DNA of 64,000 bases. Origin: Limanda limanda (lineage: Eukaryota; Chordata; Actinopteri; Pleuronectiformes; Pleuronectidae). The notes under the pieces are model-generated. The model was given only the letters and a program-made list of their open reading frames with translations, was not told the DNA's origin and did not search any database. Positions 48,139 through 62,000 of this stretch are shown here, one piece after another; position 1 is the stretch's first letter, and the number at the start of each line of letters is the position of its first letter. The DNA is taken from positions 6,972,901 through 7,036,900 of the forward strand of contig NC_083642.1 in assembly GCF_963576545.1 (NCBI RefSeq), read 5' to 3'. The position numbers and the translations under genes are program-made.

Positions 48139-48497
48139 TTAAAGGTTCAGTGTGTACGATTTAAGTGAAAGGGATTTATTTGCAGAAATTGAATATAAAC
48201 CCAATCCCAGTGATGTTTTCACTAGTGTGTTTCATTTAAATTGTACGAATTGTTGTTTACTTTACCCTAGTATGAGCCTTTTATATTGAAATACTTTATT
48301 TTTACATTAGTCCTGTCTATGTAGGCCGCCATGTTTTTTTTACAGTAGCCCAAACTAGACAAACTGGACAATTTGAGTTTTTATAACAACTAAATGCTGT
48401 CATGTATGTAAGGGTCAGGGTGAGGGGAGGGGTATTTAGCTGCACCATGCAACATCACCACTAGATGTCACTTATACTCTACACACTGAACCTTTAA
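48139..48497. mobile_element. TTAA-flanked MITE (piggyBac-like)
   Basis: Left end TTAAAGGTTCAGTGTGTA and right end TACACACTGAACCTTTAA are perfect inverted copies. The bordering TTAA tetramers (48139-48142, 48494-48497) fit the TTAA target duplication of piggyBac elements. The 359 bp have no coding capacity. A worn right end of the same family, TACACACTAAATCTTTAA, is at 58741-58758. Confidence 0.88.
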
Positions 48498-48967
48498 GGT
48501 GAATGAAGAATATATGCACAGGAGCAGGTAGCAGCAGATAAATAAAGCAGCCTATAAATATAAATACAGATTATGAACGGTTAAGGTGAGTAATGATAAT
48601 GAAGAATATATATAAATATATGTACAGGTGGTTGAATGGAAAATGGATCACGTTAATGTTTGTCTGCTGCATGTTTTCCAACTTAGGCCTTTTTTTAAAT
48701 TAATTTATTTCATATTGATGCCCAAATGACTGTATATAACTACAAATTTTCGTCTTCTTCCTGTAAAATCCTTTCCCTGATATATGTTTGCATGATTGTT
48801 CTTTCCTGATGCTATAAGCACATGTGATATCGCGATATCCTGAGCGAGACTGCTCCCCCACCCCCTCCCCTCCGGAGCCAGTCAGCTGTTCCGTTGCAAA
48901 CACCTCTCTCTCAGTGTGTGTATGGGTATGTGTGTGTTCGTGTGTCTCTTCACCACACACTGAAACC

Positions 48968-51938
48968 ATGGCTGCTAAGATGGAGCTAGCTCCCATCCGA
49001 CCGTGGGACGACTTCTGTCCCGGGATGGACCGGTTCGCCAAACCCGACTTCGGGGATTTGACCAAGTGGAACAACCGAGTCATCAGCAACCTGATGTACT
49101 ACCAGACCAATTACTTCGCTGCGGCCCTGGTGGTCTTCATCATCGTCGGGTGAGTGACTGGTGCTAACACAGCTAGCATCTGTGGCTCTATAGATTTCAT
49201 CAGCCCTACACACACACACACACACAGAGAGAGACACACACACCCATGCACAGACTCACACACCCATGCATGGTATGTCTGCAGCCATTGTTGTGAAAGC
49301 ATTCAGCATTCTATGGTGCCATGACGTCTCTGCTAACTCTGCCTTTTACTTTGACAGGCCTGTAAACATGTTATTTCTTTGTAATATTCACCAGCATTCA
49401 TGTAAACACTGCTTCTTAAAAGACAACATCACTCCTCTTTATTTAGAATTTACTACTAATAATAATAAGTTCATTTTCAAGGCACTTTTTAGTGTTTACA
49501 AAGTGCCTTTACATCAAAGTAGTAAAAAAGTAAATATGAGATAAATAACAATCAGCAGGATGCAATGTGTGAGCAGGAAGCGAGACAACCACGTTAAGTT
49601 GGTGGAAAACAAGGTAGTGTTCAAATGAAATGAATAAATATAGAGCTGTGTCACATAAGAGCAGAAATATGACAATAAAAAACACATTAACAGTCTATGA
49701 AGATGGGTTTTAAGAAGTGATTTAAAGGAAGTCACTGACTCTCCTCAGGTAGGCTGTTCCAAAGGCCGCATGCAGGCACACAAGGGGTCAACAATTCTGT
49801 GATGGAGCCCAGCATGCTTTAAAAGGTGATCAGTAATAAAATCCTAAAATCAATTCTAAAACAGGAGAAGAGCCAATGGAGAGAAGCTTTAAGACCAGTG
49901 AGAAGCCACAGCTGCTTCGTTCTGAACATATGTAACATATGTAGGATAGGATCATTGTTACTGCATTCGCTCCTTAATGATCACATATCACTGTTGTTAG
50001 CTGGTTGTGGCTCGATAACTCTTAGATCAAAAGGAAATTGCAGTTCTGACGAGTACAGGCCTTAATGCAGGTGTTCAGCTCAGGCCAGGAAGTAAGTCAT
50101 TGTTCTTACCACCAGCAGGTTGTGCTGTTAAATAAGAAAACCACGCATCCTGTTGACACATGTCATGTTTGTTCCTTCAATGCTCAGGTTCATGAACCCG
50201 TTCGGCATGTTCCTGGGAGGAGCAGTTGTGGGCCTGGTGTTCGGAGGCTCGGTGTGGGCAGGAGAGAACAAGGCCACCGTCAAGAACTTCAAAAGGAAGA
50301 ACCCCACCCTGTTTGTCATCGGGGTCATGGCCACCAGCTACTTTGTGCTGTCGCTGTGCGGTGGTGTCATGGTGTTCATCTTCGGAATCACCTTCCCCCT
50401 GCTGTGTAAGTCTCGGCACATTTAATATTTATTTCTTATCACCACGGGGGGATCTCAGATATCACAGGTTGGGTCAGCTTAGATCGAGGACAGTCACCAC
50501 AGTGTGATTCTGTTAAGGAACTACAGAAGAGGATCAAGGCCGTAAGTTATTATTATTTAAGCTTAATCTAAATATCATATTTAATATATGTTAAATGAAG
50601 CAGATGCCTGATTTGAAAAGGCATTAAACCGTCTAAAACATTCAAACATATTAAAAAGTGGCAACTAAACCATTTACAAAACAATAAAACCGACCATGAA
50701 ACAAACTTTTTCAGTAAAATAAGCGGACAAAACGAAAAATAAAAAGCAAGAGAGCAAATACAATCCTATTGGACGTTTTTGCCAAATGTTAATGGGCAGG
50801 CTGTTCTGGTGGAAAAAATAAAACTCAGTGGAAATATGTGCAGGCTCAGTGCCTCCCACTTTGTTTTATACTTAGTAGTTAGTCCTTGTCAATCATCTTT
50901 CTTTCAGCATTCTTTGAAACAATTCAACCGAATCCAAGTTTATTTCTTCTCTATCTTTTCACCCCTTTTTTATTTGACCTAAAAATGCAAAAGATCTTCT
51001 AACTTACTGCATTTTACTTGCAGTGAACACGGAGACAGCTGCTATATTTTATATATCACTTTCAATTATCATAGATTTACTGCTTTTGTTTAAATTGTAA
51101 CTTTCCGTCCCTACAGCAGATTGCACACATGTGTTGTGCTAATGCTACTACACACAAACTGTAACTGGGGGTGATGAGTCACGCCTCATGGCAGAGGTTC
51201 CTCTGTGGGTGAACAAGTTTTTCCGATCGCCCTTACTCTGACTCACTGTAGGAATTGAACAGTACGACCAGTATCACTGATCTGCTTTCACTCATGACCC
51301 AGACTGGGAAATAATGTCAGCACAGCAGGGTTTAGGTTCTGATTTGGAGACGGGAGCTACAGCTTTGGATTTAGAGTCGGGAGTTCAGCAGAGCGGTTTT
51401 GATAATTGACGGTTTGGGTCGCTGTGGCAAATATAGCTGCTCCAACATTGTGGCACAAGGACAAGGGAGTTTGATCCCATCCCAAGAGGCTTGCCCACTG
51501 CTGTTTGTGTTGATAGGTTGCTATGAGTTGTTGATCTGGACAGAACCACAATTACCGCCTGATGTCATGCAGTCAGCGTCTGCCTGACATGTTGAAATAA
51601 AAGATATGCCTGTCCCCCTCACACCTGCTGTCAAGTCCCGGGTGGCTGCAGTATCACGTTTTGTTATTTTCCAAAGATGTTTTTCCCCGAGAAAATCATG
51701 TATATATGTATTTTTATTTTTACAAGTGAATACAACTAATAACAACAGCTTGTTTTCGGTAGTGATCCTGATCCACGCCTCTCTGAGACTGCGCAACATG
51801 AAGAACAGACTGGAGAACAAGATTGAGGGCGTCGGGCTGAAGAGGACCCCCATGAGCATCATCATGGACCTCCTGGATCAGCAGGAAGTGAAAATGAACA
51901 AGATTCAGGATTTTATTGAGAGCAAACTGAAGGAGTGA
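48968..51938 (+). CDS. arl6ip5: arl6ip5: ADP-ribosylation factor-like 6 interacting protein 5 (PRAF3/JWA)
   Basis: A PRA1-family ER membrane protein; the mammalian protein binds and restrains the glutamate transporter EAAC1 and influences ER membrane trafficking. Three exons: 48968-49149, 50188-50405, 51763-51938 (phases 2, 1), 191 aa (human 188). It starts [19 protein letters not shown] at an ATG in good context (GAAACCATGG). Seen: conserved cytosolic segment [18 protein letters not shown]; four hydrophobic stretches forming two hairpins, around 49-63, 66-88 ([20 protein letters not shown]), 102-118 and 119-136 ([16 protein letters not shown]); then the family motif [16 protein letters not shown] and a charged tail ending [10 protein letters not shown] remembered alignment to human runs the full length. 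Convergent with lmod3, divergent from uba3. Confidence 0.96.
49205..49245. repeat. short (CA)/(GA) tract in arl6ip5 intron 1
   Basis: ACACACACACACACACAGAGAGAGACACACACAC about 55 bases after the exon 1 donor. Confidence 0.85.
49440..49930 (+). mobile_element. fish-type interspersed repeat in arl6ip5 intron 1
   Basis: Blocks such as TTTCAAGGCACTTTTTAGTG, GATGGGTTTTAAGAAGTGAT, TAGGCTGTTCCAAAGG, AGTAATAAAATCCTAAAATC and GCTTCGTTCTGAAC follow the order I recall of an abundant teleost repeat. Ends not defined. Confidence 0.5.
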
Positions 51939-52415
51939 GGCTCTATAGTCCTGAGTGTGCCAAGGGAATTTAATGTCATATACAGAAAGGATTTAACATT
52001 TCCTCAGCATTATCCCACGTATCAAGTTTTTATCCTCCCCCTCTATATCCCGGAGTTTGCATTCCCATACTTTTTATCCATTTATCTTTTTTCTCATATA
52101 GATTTGTTTGAGTTTAAACTGTAATAGATGCTTAGGTAGGTTTGCACAATCACCCCTGTGCACTGGATGTTAACAGGCAATGGGCGCCAAAGATTTTCCA
52201 AAGGTTTGAGCTCTTCTGTGTCAAAGAGTTTTCCCCATAATATTCACAAAATGACAAAATTCCCTTGTTGACAAAGCACTTTGAGTAAAACTTGAATGTT
52301 TCAACACATTGCAATTATATTTATTATAAAAAAAGAAGTCAGACCCTTTCAGTTTGCTACCTCAAACAAGCATGTTACATTTTTTCTTCATCCCCCACGA
52401 ACATGTTATCTGCTT

Positions 52416-52421
52416 AATAAA
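52416..52421 (+). terminator. candidate arl6ip5 poly(A) signal
   Basis: AATAAA (CTTAATAAAGAGC) about 480 bases after the stop codon. Further AATAAA-like signals occur near 52806. Confidence 0.45.
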
Positions 52422-52439
52422 GAGCAATAACTCATATCT

Positions 52440-53440
52440 CGACTCTCCAGGAGCTGTATGAATAGTGATCTGAAACCAGTGCGCTTCTAGAGTTAACGGT
52501 ATGGGCTGACTAATAAATTCTTGAGATTAAAATATTACTGTCGATAAAGGTGTTCCTGACCGTTCAGGCTGGTGTATCCCCCTCTGACCACAGCTATGCA
52601 ATATTTAGAAAAGGAAAAAAAATGAATGGCAAGTTCGGCTTTATTGTTTGAATAGTATGTCATGGTATTACAATGTCTATTGTTATTTTTTTGATGTATC
52701 TTTATTTTCATACTATAGCATGCAGAAATGTATAAAGTGGCTGCAGACTACAAAGAATATATATGTGACTTTTACAATGTGGCAAAAATACAGATTAAGT
52801 TAAAATAAAAATTTAAGTTACCACCTTTCTGGACTAGATACATATTATGCCATTTTACCCCAAAATTGCCTTTCCTTGTACAAAAAAATTAATATAAACT
52901 AATAAATTGTAATCTGTAATCTGTTTATCTTAGACTGCTTCTTCCTGATAGTAATAGCAGTCATTCCCTGTTGCTTTTTCATGCCTTGACTACAGTTTGT
53001 GCATGCTTACCTCACCCGTGGCAGTTCAGATTGTTCTTGAATGCTATATTATACACACAGCGTGTTATCTCTGTTTCTATGTGACTTTTTCATTGTTGAA
53101 AAGTGATGATGAACTCACAGAACTGGCCATGAACACAGCTGTCCTGTGTAAAAACATTAAAGAGAACCTGATTTATGTTGCAGTTGTTTTTCAATCAGGT
53201 GTCAGTGTGAGTATATTGATTTTTGTCTTTTTTTTGTGTGTGGTTATTCTTGTTTATTCGGGTCCCACAAAGTGCTGTTTAGTTATGATATTAAAAGTGA
53301 GGAAGAAGAGGAAATGACTCACTGAGCGAAAAGTAAAATATATAATTTATATTGAAAGGGAAACACATGATCAGGTTTGCTCCACATTGAAGCATCTAAC
53401 ATTTAATCAATTCAAACAAACCTACTAACTGGATTTTAAT
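52440..53440. other. interval between convergent arl6ip5 and lmod3
   Basis: A+T-rich, unique-looking sequence. It contains no coding frame I recognise; it probably holds alternative 3' ends of both genes. Confidence 0.5.
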
Positions 53441-53445
53441 ATGAA

Positions 53446-53451
53446 TTTATT
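53446..53451 (-). terminator. candidate lmod3 poly(A) signal
   Basis: AATAAA on the minus strand about 120 bases past the lmod3 stop codon. Confidence 0.4.
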
Positions 53452-53571
53452 ATAGTAAGTCTGGAAATTATCTCTTAACAATTAATCTGTGTGTGTATGG
53501 TGTAACTAATACTAAAACTATTTTAAATAAAACATACAATATGGTGAAGATGTATATTTGAAGTCATAACC

Positions 53572-55989
<2,418 letters not shown>

Positions 55990-56131
55990 GTTTGCGCTCT
56001 GTAGCTTGTTGTCTTATTCGTGTGCTTCTCCTGAAATCAAACGGAAGGATAGCTTCTGTCGGATCGACGACTCAGGGCAGTCTGGCTTTGACTCCTGCTA
56101 GAGAGGGTTTGCTGCCCACCTCATGCAGAGT

Positions 56132-56422
56132 CTAAAATTAAACCCTGTGAACTGCATGGAAGAACACATGCTAACATTCTTCTTTCAGTCCCCGCTCCCA
56201 GCTGGCCCGGCCGTCAGGATCTTTTGGGATGACAGTTGCTTCAGGCAGAGGAAGGTGCAAGATTGACAGCAGCAGGTGGAGCATTTTCATGGGCCTGGCA
56301 GGGGGGGGTTCGTCAGTGCACACAGAGCTTTCTAGAAGACAGAGGACTCTGATGTGCTGAGCGGCAACAAACACATGAGCCAGAGGATAGTTTTTCTTCA
56401 AGGGAATATATCCGCTCAGCTG
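56132..56422 (-). promoter_or_regulatory. putative lmod3 promoter with a MEF2-type site and E-boxes
   Basis: CTAAAATTAA at 56132-56141 fits the MEF2 consensus YTAWWWWTAR, about 145 bases upstream of the lmod3 ATG. CAGCTG E-boxes lie at 56199-56204 and 56417-56422. MEF2 and MyoD-type factors drive muscle genes, so the arrangement suits lmod3; single-site matches are weak evidence. Confidence 0.35.
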
Positions 56423-56704
56423 GAGAGAAAAATATGCTGCTTTTGTCTGACTTCAGACGGCTCAAAACTAAATTTGATACAGTGTGAGAGCTTGACACCC
56501 TGGAAGTTTTATTCATACAAGAAATAAAAGAAATTTGAATGAAAGGTTTTACTGTTTTTACGTTTTTTGCAGAGATCGATTTTCGGATTTACATCACTTT
56601 CATATCTGCCTTGAACCTGATTGGCTTACAGCATAAAAACCAGAAGCAACCCAAACCGAACTCCATCCAGTGACAACAAATCTTCCAACAGTATATCTAA
56701 AGTT

Positions 56705-57015
56705 CACTAACTCACCAAGGAAGTTATGTTCTCATTTTCATTTTGTGTGTTTTTTAGTTTGGAGGATTATTACAGCACAGGGCAGATTAGCATGAAACTT
56801 GTTGTAAGGCTGTGGTACGGAGTCAAGAAAGAACCCATTTAGTTTGGGTGTGGCTCAAGATCAGGGGGCGGATGCAGGATTTAGAATAATTCATCAATCT
56901 TAATGAAAAATAAAATCCCAGGTATGTTTAGGGGACTGATGGAAAAGATCTGGATCTCGTTAAAATGTGGTTTCATAAGGGGGCTTTTGAGCCTCGGAGG
57001 ATGTCTCTTGATGTT
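56705..57015 (+). mobile_element. degenerate copy of the dispersed MITE-like repeat
   Basis: ACTCACCAAGGAAGTTATG, AGCATGAAACTTGTTGTAAGG, AAAGAACCCATTTAGTTTGG, AGGGGACTGATGG and AAATGTGGTTTCATAAGGGG, then GAGCCTCGGAGGA, in the same order as the 31837-32222 element. It lies between lmod3 and frmd4b. Confidence 0.65.
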
Positions 57016-57360
57016 CTTGTTTACTTGTTAAATCTAATTTGTGTCCAATGAAATTATTCAGCTGGTGTTTAATTTCCTGATGGAGCAAATTGGGCAAAAC
57101 TCCAATAACTGCAGTTCCCCTGGTTGCTAAGTTAAACCAAGCAACTAGCTGTCACCAGATAGACTTCTATTGATCTACTCATCCAACTCGATCGATCAGG
57201 CTTCATTTGCTAGAAAGCTCTGAATCAATTTCCCGAACCTTCCAGCTATTGCTTAAGGGTTTGACTCACTCACTTAATAACAGAACCTGAGCTGCTTGTT
57301 TACCCCCCCTCACGAGCCCCTGAAAGAAAGTGACAGCAGCCGTGTCTGTGTCATACATGT
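57016..57360. other. short interval before the frmd4b 3' end
   Basis: No gene or repeat recognised. Confidence 0.4.
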
Positions 57361-57361
57361 A

Positions 57362-57367
57362 TTTATT
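57362..57367 (-). terminator. candidate frmd4b poly(A) signal
   Basis: AATAAA on the minus strand, about 1.7 kb after the frmd4b stop. It would imply a long 3' untranslated region; closer signals may be used instead. Confidence 0.3.
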
Positions 57368-59062
57368 CACATCTGTGTTCCCAGTGGAAAATATTTAATG
57401 ACAACATCTAACGACATATCACTACACACGGTGACTGTACAAATATGTGAGAAAAGGAGGATAAGGAGTCATGGACATGGTGTTCACGGCAGTGGTCTTC
57501 TGTTATCATAAAAAAAGAAGTTCTTATCAAAAGATCTATGTTCTCACCATGCATCTTAAAACACTACGGCACCAACGTGAACAAATGGTTTCTATAAACA
57601 ATATTGACATGATACGTTCTCATTCAATGTTAAAAGAAAGGAAGAAATGGGAATTTATCCAAAACACAGTTCAGCTCCAATGACGATCAAAAAACTGCTC
57701 AAGCTTTGTTTTCAATTTGGATCCGGATTTCATCACATTTCACGAGACGCTGTCTGAAGAGGTGAAAATCATTTTGATTCTATAACCTACTGTTTACGTA
57801 TGAGACAGTAGCTAGTTCCTGTTAAAATACACGGGGTTGGGATCAGTAAAAACACATGTTGCCTCTTTTTTTCTTCCATCTTTGATACACAATAGCGTTT
57901 GAGTCCAGTGCGTCTGTGCAACATCTTAAAGTTTCTCGACACAGTTCTCATCTACCTGTACAATTCATCCAATCCAAGGCACATGGGAAAGTCATTCAAG
58001 AGTCTCATCCCTGTGTTCAGAGGTTACTTTAAACATGAGGACAGGCGCACATGCGAGCCGCCACGGATGTAACACCCCCTGAGACGAGAGTTGTGGTAGC
58101 CAGAAAAGTTTGTGTGTGCATCCTGTGTTCCAACTTGATCCACTTCATGTGCTGCTGGCCCTGGGCGGTAGCTCATGTAGCCTCCATCCAGGTGAAATCT
58201 GAACAGGAAGTGACACAAGAACATGTCAAAGATATATATCGTAGTTTGAGAACATGGAAGACGTGGTTGAATCTCATGATCAAACAGGGGAATGGAAGTG
58301 CAGTAAAATCATAGTGGATATTGTTTTGTGAGGGTGTACAAACAACTTAATGGGTAAAATGGGAAATTGCCTCTTTTTAACTTGCGCCGAAGCTTCAGTA
58401 ATGTCAAGTCTTGGATTGTTGAACCGTCACTTTGGTCCAGATTGAATTTTCTCCTTAACTAATTGATAGTTTGCCATGGATTAAACTTTTCTTGGGGTAA
58501 CAAAAGCTGTGATGACTGAGAACATAGATAAAAATAGATAGATAGATAAATATGGTTGGACGAGGTGACAGGTCCCCAAAAGTTAATTATAATTTTAAGT
58601 ACTTATTTAACCTGATGCTATAATAGAAATCTGGTCATGATTGACAGCTGACACTAACTTGTGATTGGTCAAGAATGTGAATTTCCACAATCACAGGCTC
58701 TGGCTCTGGCAGAAACACAGCCCATACTTTCTACTAAATTCTACACACTAAATCTTTAAGCTACAGTCTATGCCTGAGGATCTTCACAGACATCCTCAGT
58801 TTTAATAAACCTCATTAATCAAGTGATTCACACTTCAGGTATGTCTTTGCTCGGTTGATGCGTCAGGTACAAGATGAGTAAAAGATAAGGACTGAAATGC
58901 ATTTGACAAAATACAATCATGCTGTGTCGGAATAAAAAAAAAACACTTCACACTAGGAAAAGGTGAATGATTCAGTTGAATAATCTTTAAAGGAAAACAC
59001 AAATGAGGATGGAAAGTGGAGATGACACAACACGACATGTAACAGCCCGCTGTGTCTCACCC
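57368..59062 (-). other. probable frmd4b 3' untranslated region
   Basis: No coding signature on either strand between the frmd4b stop codon and the candidate poly(A) signal. Contains a worn right end of the TTAA-type MITE (58741-58758) and a short GATA run (58536-58548). Confidence 0.35.
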
Positions 59063-62000
59063 TTAACTGCTAGACCGGTTGTCTGATGGTTGATCTGTAC
59101 TAGTGGCCTCAGCGCCAACCACTTCAACTGTCTCTGAATTTTTAGGCACTATGTCAGACACTTTGTTTTCGGGAGAAAGTCTGCACACACGAGCATTAAT
59201 CACACGTCAGGGCATGAAGGAGAGAAGAAAGAGAGGAGATCTTTAGGGTTTTATTATTTTATGAGCTCGCACAGGAAAAAAAATGTTCTGTGCAAAAGAA
59301 ACACAAGGTGATCTTTAAACCAGAGGCGGAGCAGCACAAAAATCTGAATCCTTGAACTGTAGCAGACACAAGTGACACCGACTTCTGTACCTGCAACTGA
59401 TCAGCATCCTCTGAACTTCCACTTGAAATTAAACTGAAAGAACAAACCACCCCCCAACCCCCCCAGTTATCTGTGACTTTGCTCACTTCCCCTCACACCC
59501 TTGAGGTTTGGTGGACTGCAGATCTCACCTGCTGTGTGCCGGACTGCGGTTGTAGGGCGAGGCGTGGCCTCCGGGCTGAGGGTACTGAGGTGTGACGGGC
59601 GAGTCGTACTCCGTCAGGCCCACCGCCAGCTGATTGCGCCAGTTGCCCGCGCTCTCTGCTGAGGACACTGCAAACAAGACAAAAGCAAACACACCCAGTT
59701 AATGTCAGAGTGTCCTTGTTGTTATTGGAAACACTGCGTCCCGCTTCACGTCACTACTGCATAACAATTCACCCCTAACATGATACTGCAGCATTATATT
59801 TTACATAAAGTGAGTCCTAACTCAATTTGAACCAAAATAAGGATTTATTTCTGCATTTCTCTATATTGGTGCAGAAAATACAAAATCTAACAAAAGGTTT
59901 CTATGTATGTGTATTAATATAGCTACTATGATACCTATATATTGTGACTCTGTTTCACTTTCAAGGGTCAGAGGAAGAATCTTGGTGCTCAAAACATCAC
60001 TAGCAAATAAATACTTTAATGGGAGCTTCAGGTGTGAAGATTTACCTGTTTTCAAATGCAGGAAATACATGCAAATGTGTATTTTCTTATTTCATGATAA
60101 GAGACAATATCTCTTTAATCCTGATGGTTAAATAATTCTGACACAATAGTATTGTTTTACTTTTTACTTTTTAAGGCACGTTAACGCATGTAACATCAAG
60201 TTAGACTAATATAACCCAGACAAACAAATTGGATATACAAATAAAAAAGCCTTTCTGACAGGATGCATGTACATCACTGGCTGATTATATCATGTTAAAG
60301 ACAACTGACAGCAGCTTAATGAAAAATACAAAAACAATTCATGTTCTCACCTGAGGAGAAGGAGGTGGTTCTGCTGGAGTGGCTGAAGGCCGCTGGCATG
60401 GTCTGGTAGCCCAGACTGAGCTGAGAGCCGCTGTCAAAATCGTATCCGGTGAGCGTCCCTCTCCCCCCCTCCCTGGGGACCCTGCTGCGATGGTACCAGC
60501 CTTTCAGATGCTCCGCCACCAGGGCCTTCTGCATGTTCTTGGCCAGGAGCTCATTCCTGGGGCCTTCTCTGTTCCGCGGCGGCCTCATTGTGGCATAGGG
60601 ATTCTGGGAAAGACCATCTGCCCGGTCACTGCTGTAATGCCTGAATCTGTCATGTCCGTGATACCCGTTCGTTTGGTAGGAAGGGTTGACGTTGTAGTGG
60701 CCCTCGACTTCGTCCTCATACACGTAGGCACCGTTAGAGTACGGCTCAATGTCCGAGCAGGCGTAGTCAGTGACGTAGTAGGGACTCGGTGCATAGTGGG
60801 ATGAGCTGTCACATGAGTAGCTGCAGCCGGCATGGTGCTGCACCAAGTTGGGCATGCTCCCGGTGTTTCCGTACACCTCCACCTTCCTGTGGAGACGATG
60901 CATGGTGGAGTTGCGGGAGTCCAGTGTACTGTAGTGGGAGTTGGCAGGCCCGCAGTAATCCAGGCTGGACTGACTGGTGTAGGAGGAGCAGTCCTCCACC
61001 ATCTCTGTGCTGTTGCTGCGGTGGGCGTGTGACAAGATGAACACCGGCTTCTCACAGTCGGTGTCTTTTCTCAGTCGGGGCTGCGACTCCAGACTCCCGC
61101 TGCGGTGCCTGAAGCCATGAGGAGACCCCTCCGACCTGGAGATGGAACACAACTGTTTCTCAAACAAAGGAATGCAGTGCTGTAGGATTATATTTCTGTA
61201 TTTGTCAGTACAAAACCGAGCAGGGGTTCGTAAGAGAGCTTGGGTAGAAGGTTGGGGAGGTTGAAGCAGGGATTGGGTTGCACTGAGAAGGAGGAGGAGG
61301 AGGAGGAGGAGGAGGAGGAGGAGGAGGAGGAGGAGGAGGAGGAGGAGGAGGAGGAGGAGGAGGAGGAGGAGGAGGAGGAGGAGGAGGAGGAGGAGGAGGA
61401 GGAGGAGGAGGAGGAGGAAAGAAATTGGGTTTGGCAATGCTGGGGAGAGGAAATCACACCTGAGCTGGCTGCTGCTGTAGGCATTGCGGGTCATAACCGG
61501 GGTGGGAGGCATGCTGCGTGGATCTCTGGGAGGTCTGGGAAGGGTTTTACAGGGACTACTGTGGGTGGAGGAGACCTCTCTTGGATTCTGGTAGTAGTGG
61601 GAACCCGACTGGCCTTCATAAGCTAATCTAAAAGGGTGTGGTTTCAGGAGAGGATAAAAAATGATAAGGGGTGAGATCCGAGGGAAGGAACGAGGATGCA
61701 AACACGACGGACACATCAAGGATTGCAAATAAAATCAAATGCTGCAGAGACAAGTTACACCTCAAGGAAACAATAACAACAACACAAAACATCTGTTTCC
61801 GCACCTGCTGTGGTTCTTGCTGTTCTTGTGATTTTCCCTCGGACATCCCTGTCGATCCAGATCATAGTCTGCCCCCAGCGAGCGCATGGGACTGAGCTGA
61901 GGGGAGCCTTGGACCGACCGTGACCGAGGCCTCTGATTGACGCCTTCTGACTCATCTTCACACAAAAGCATCACAAGGTAAAGAAAACAGTACTTGCTTT

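Larger units (their letters stand above)
47604..48967. promoter_or_regulatory. divergent promoter interval between uba3 and arl6ip5
   Basis: 1.36 kb between start codons. The uba3 side is CG-rich and has an ETS-type site ACCCGGAAGTG at 47675-47685, usual for housekeeping genes. The arl6ip5 side has the perfect palindrome GATATCGCGATATC at 48826-48839. The middle is filled by a fish-type repeat (from 47877) and a TTAA-flanked MITE (48139-48497), so these are probably two separate promoters pushed apart by insertions. Confidence 0.5.

Noticed and set aside
60585..61055. 156-codon minus-strand frame overlapping frmd4b
   Set aside because: It is another reading frame of the large frmd4b exon, rich in T and P; the correct frame joins its neighbours through matching splice phases.
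61240..61626. Plus-strand frame with a polyglutamate run
   Set aside because: It is antisense to frmd4b exon sequence and the GGA array; no domain and no splice context.
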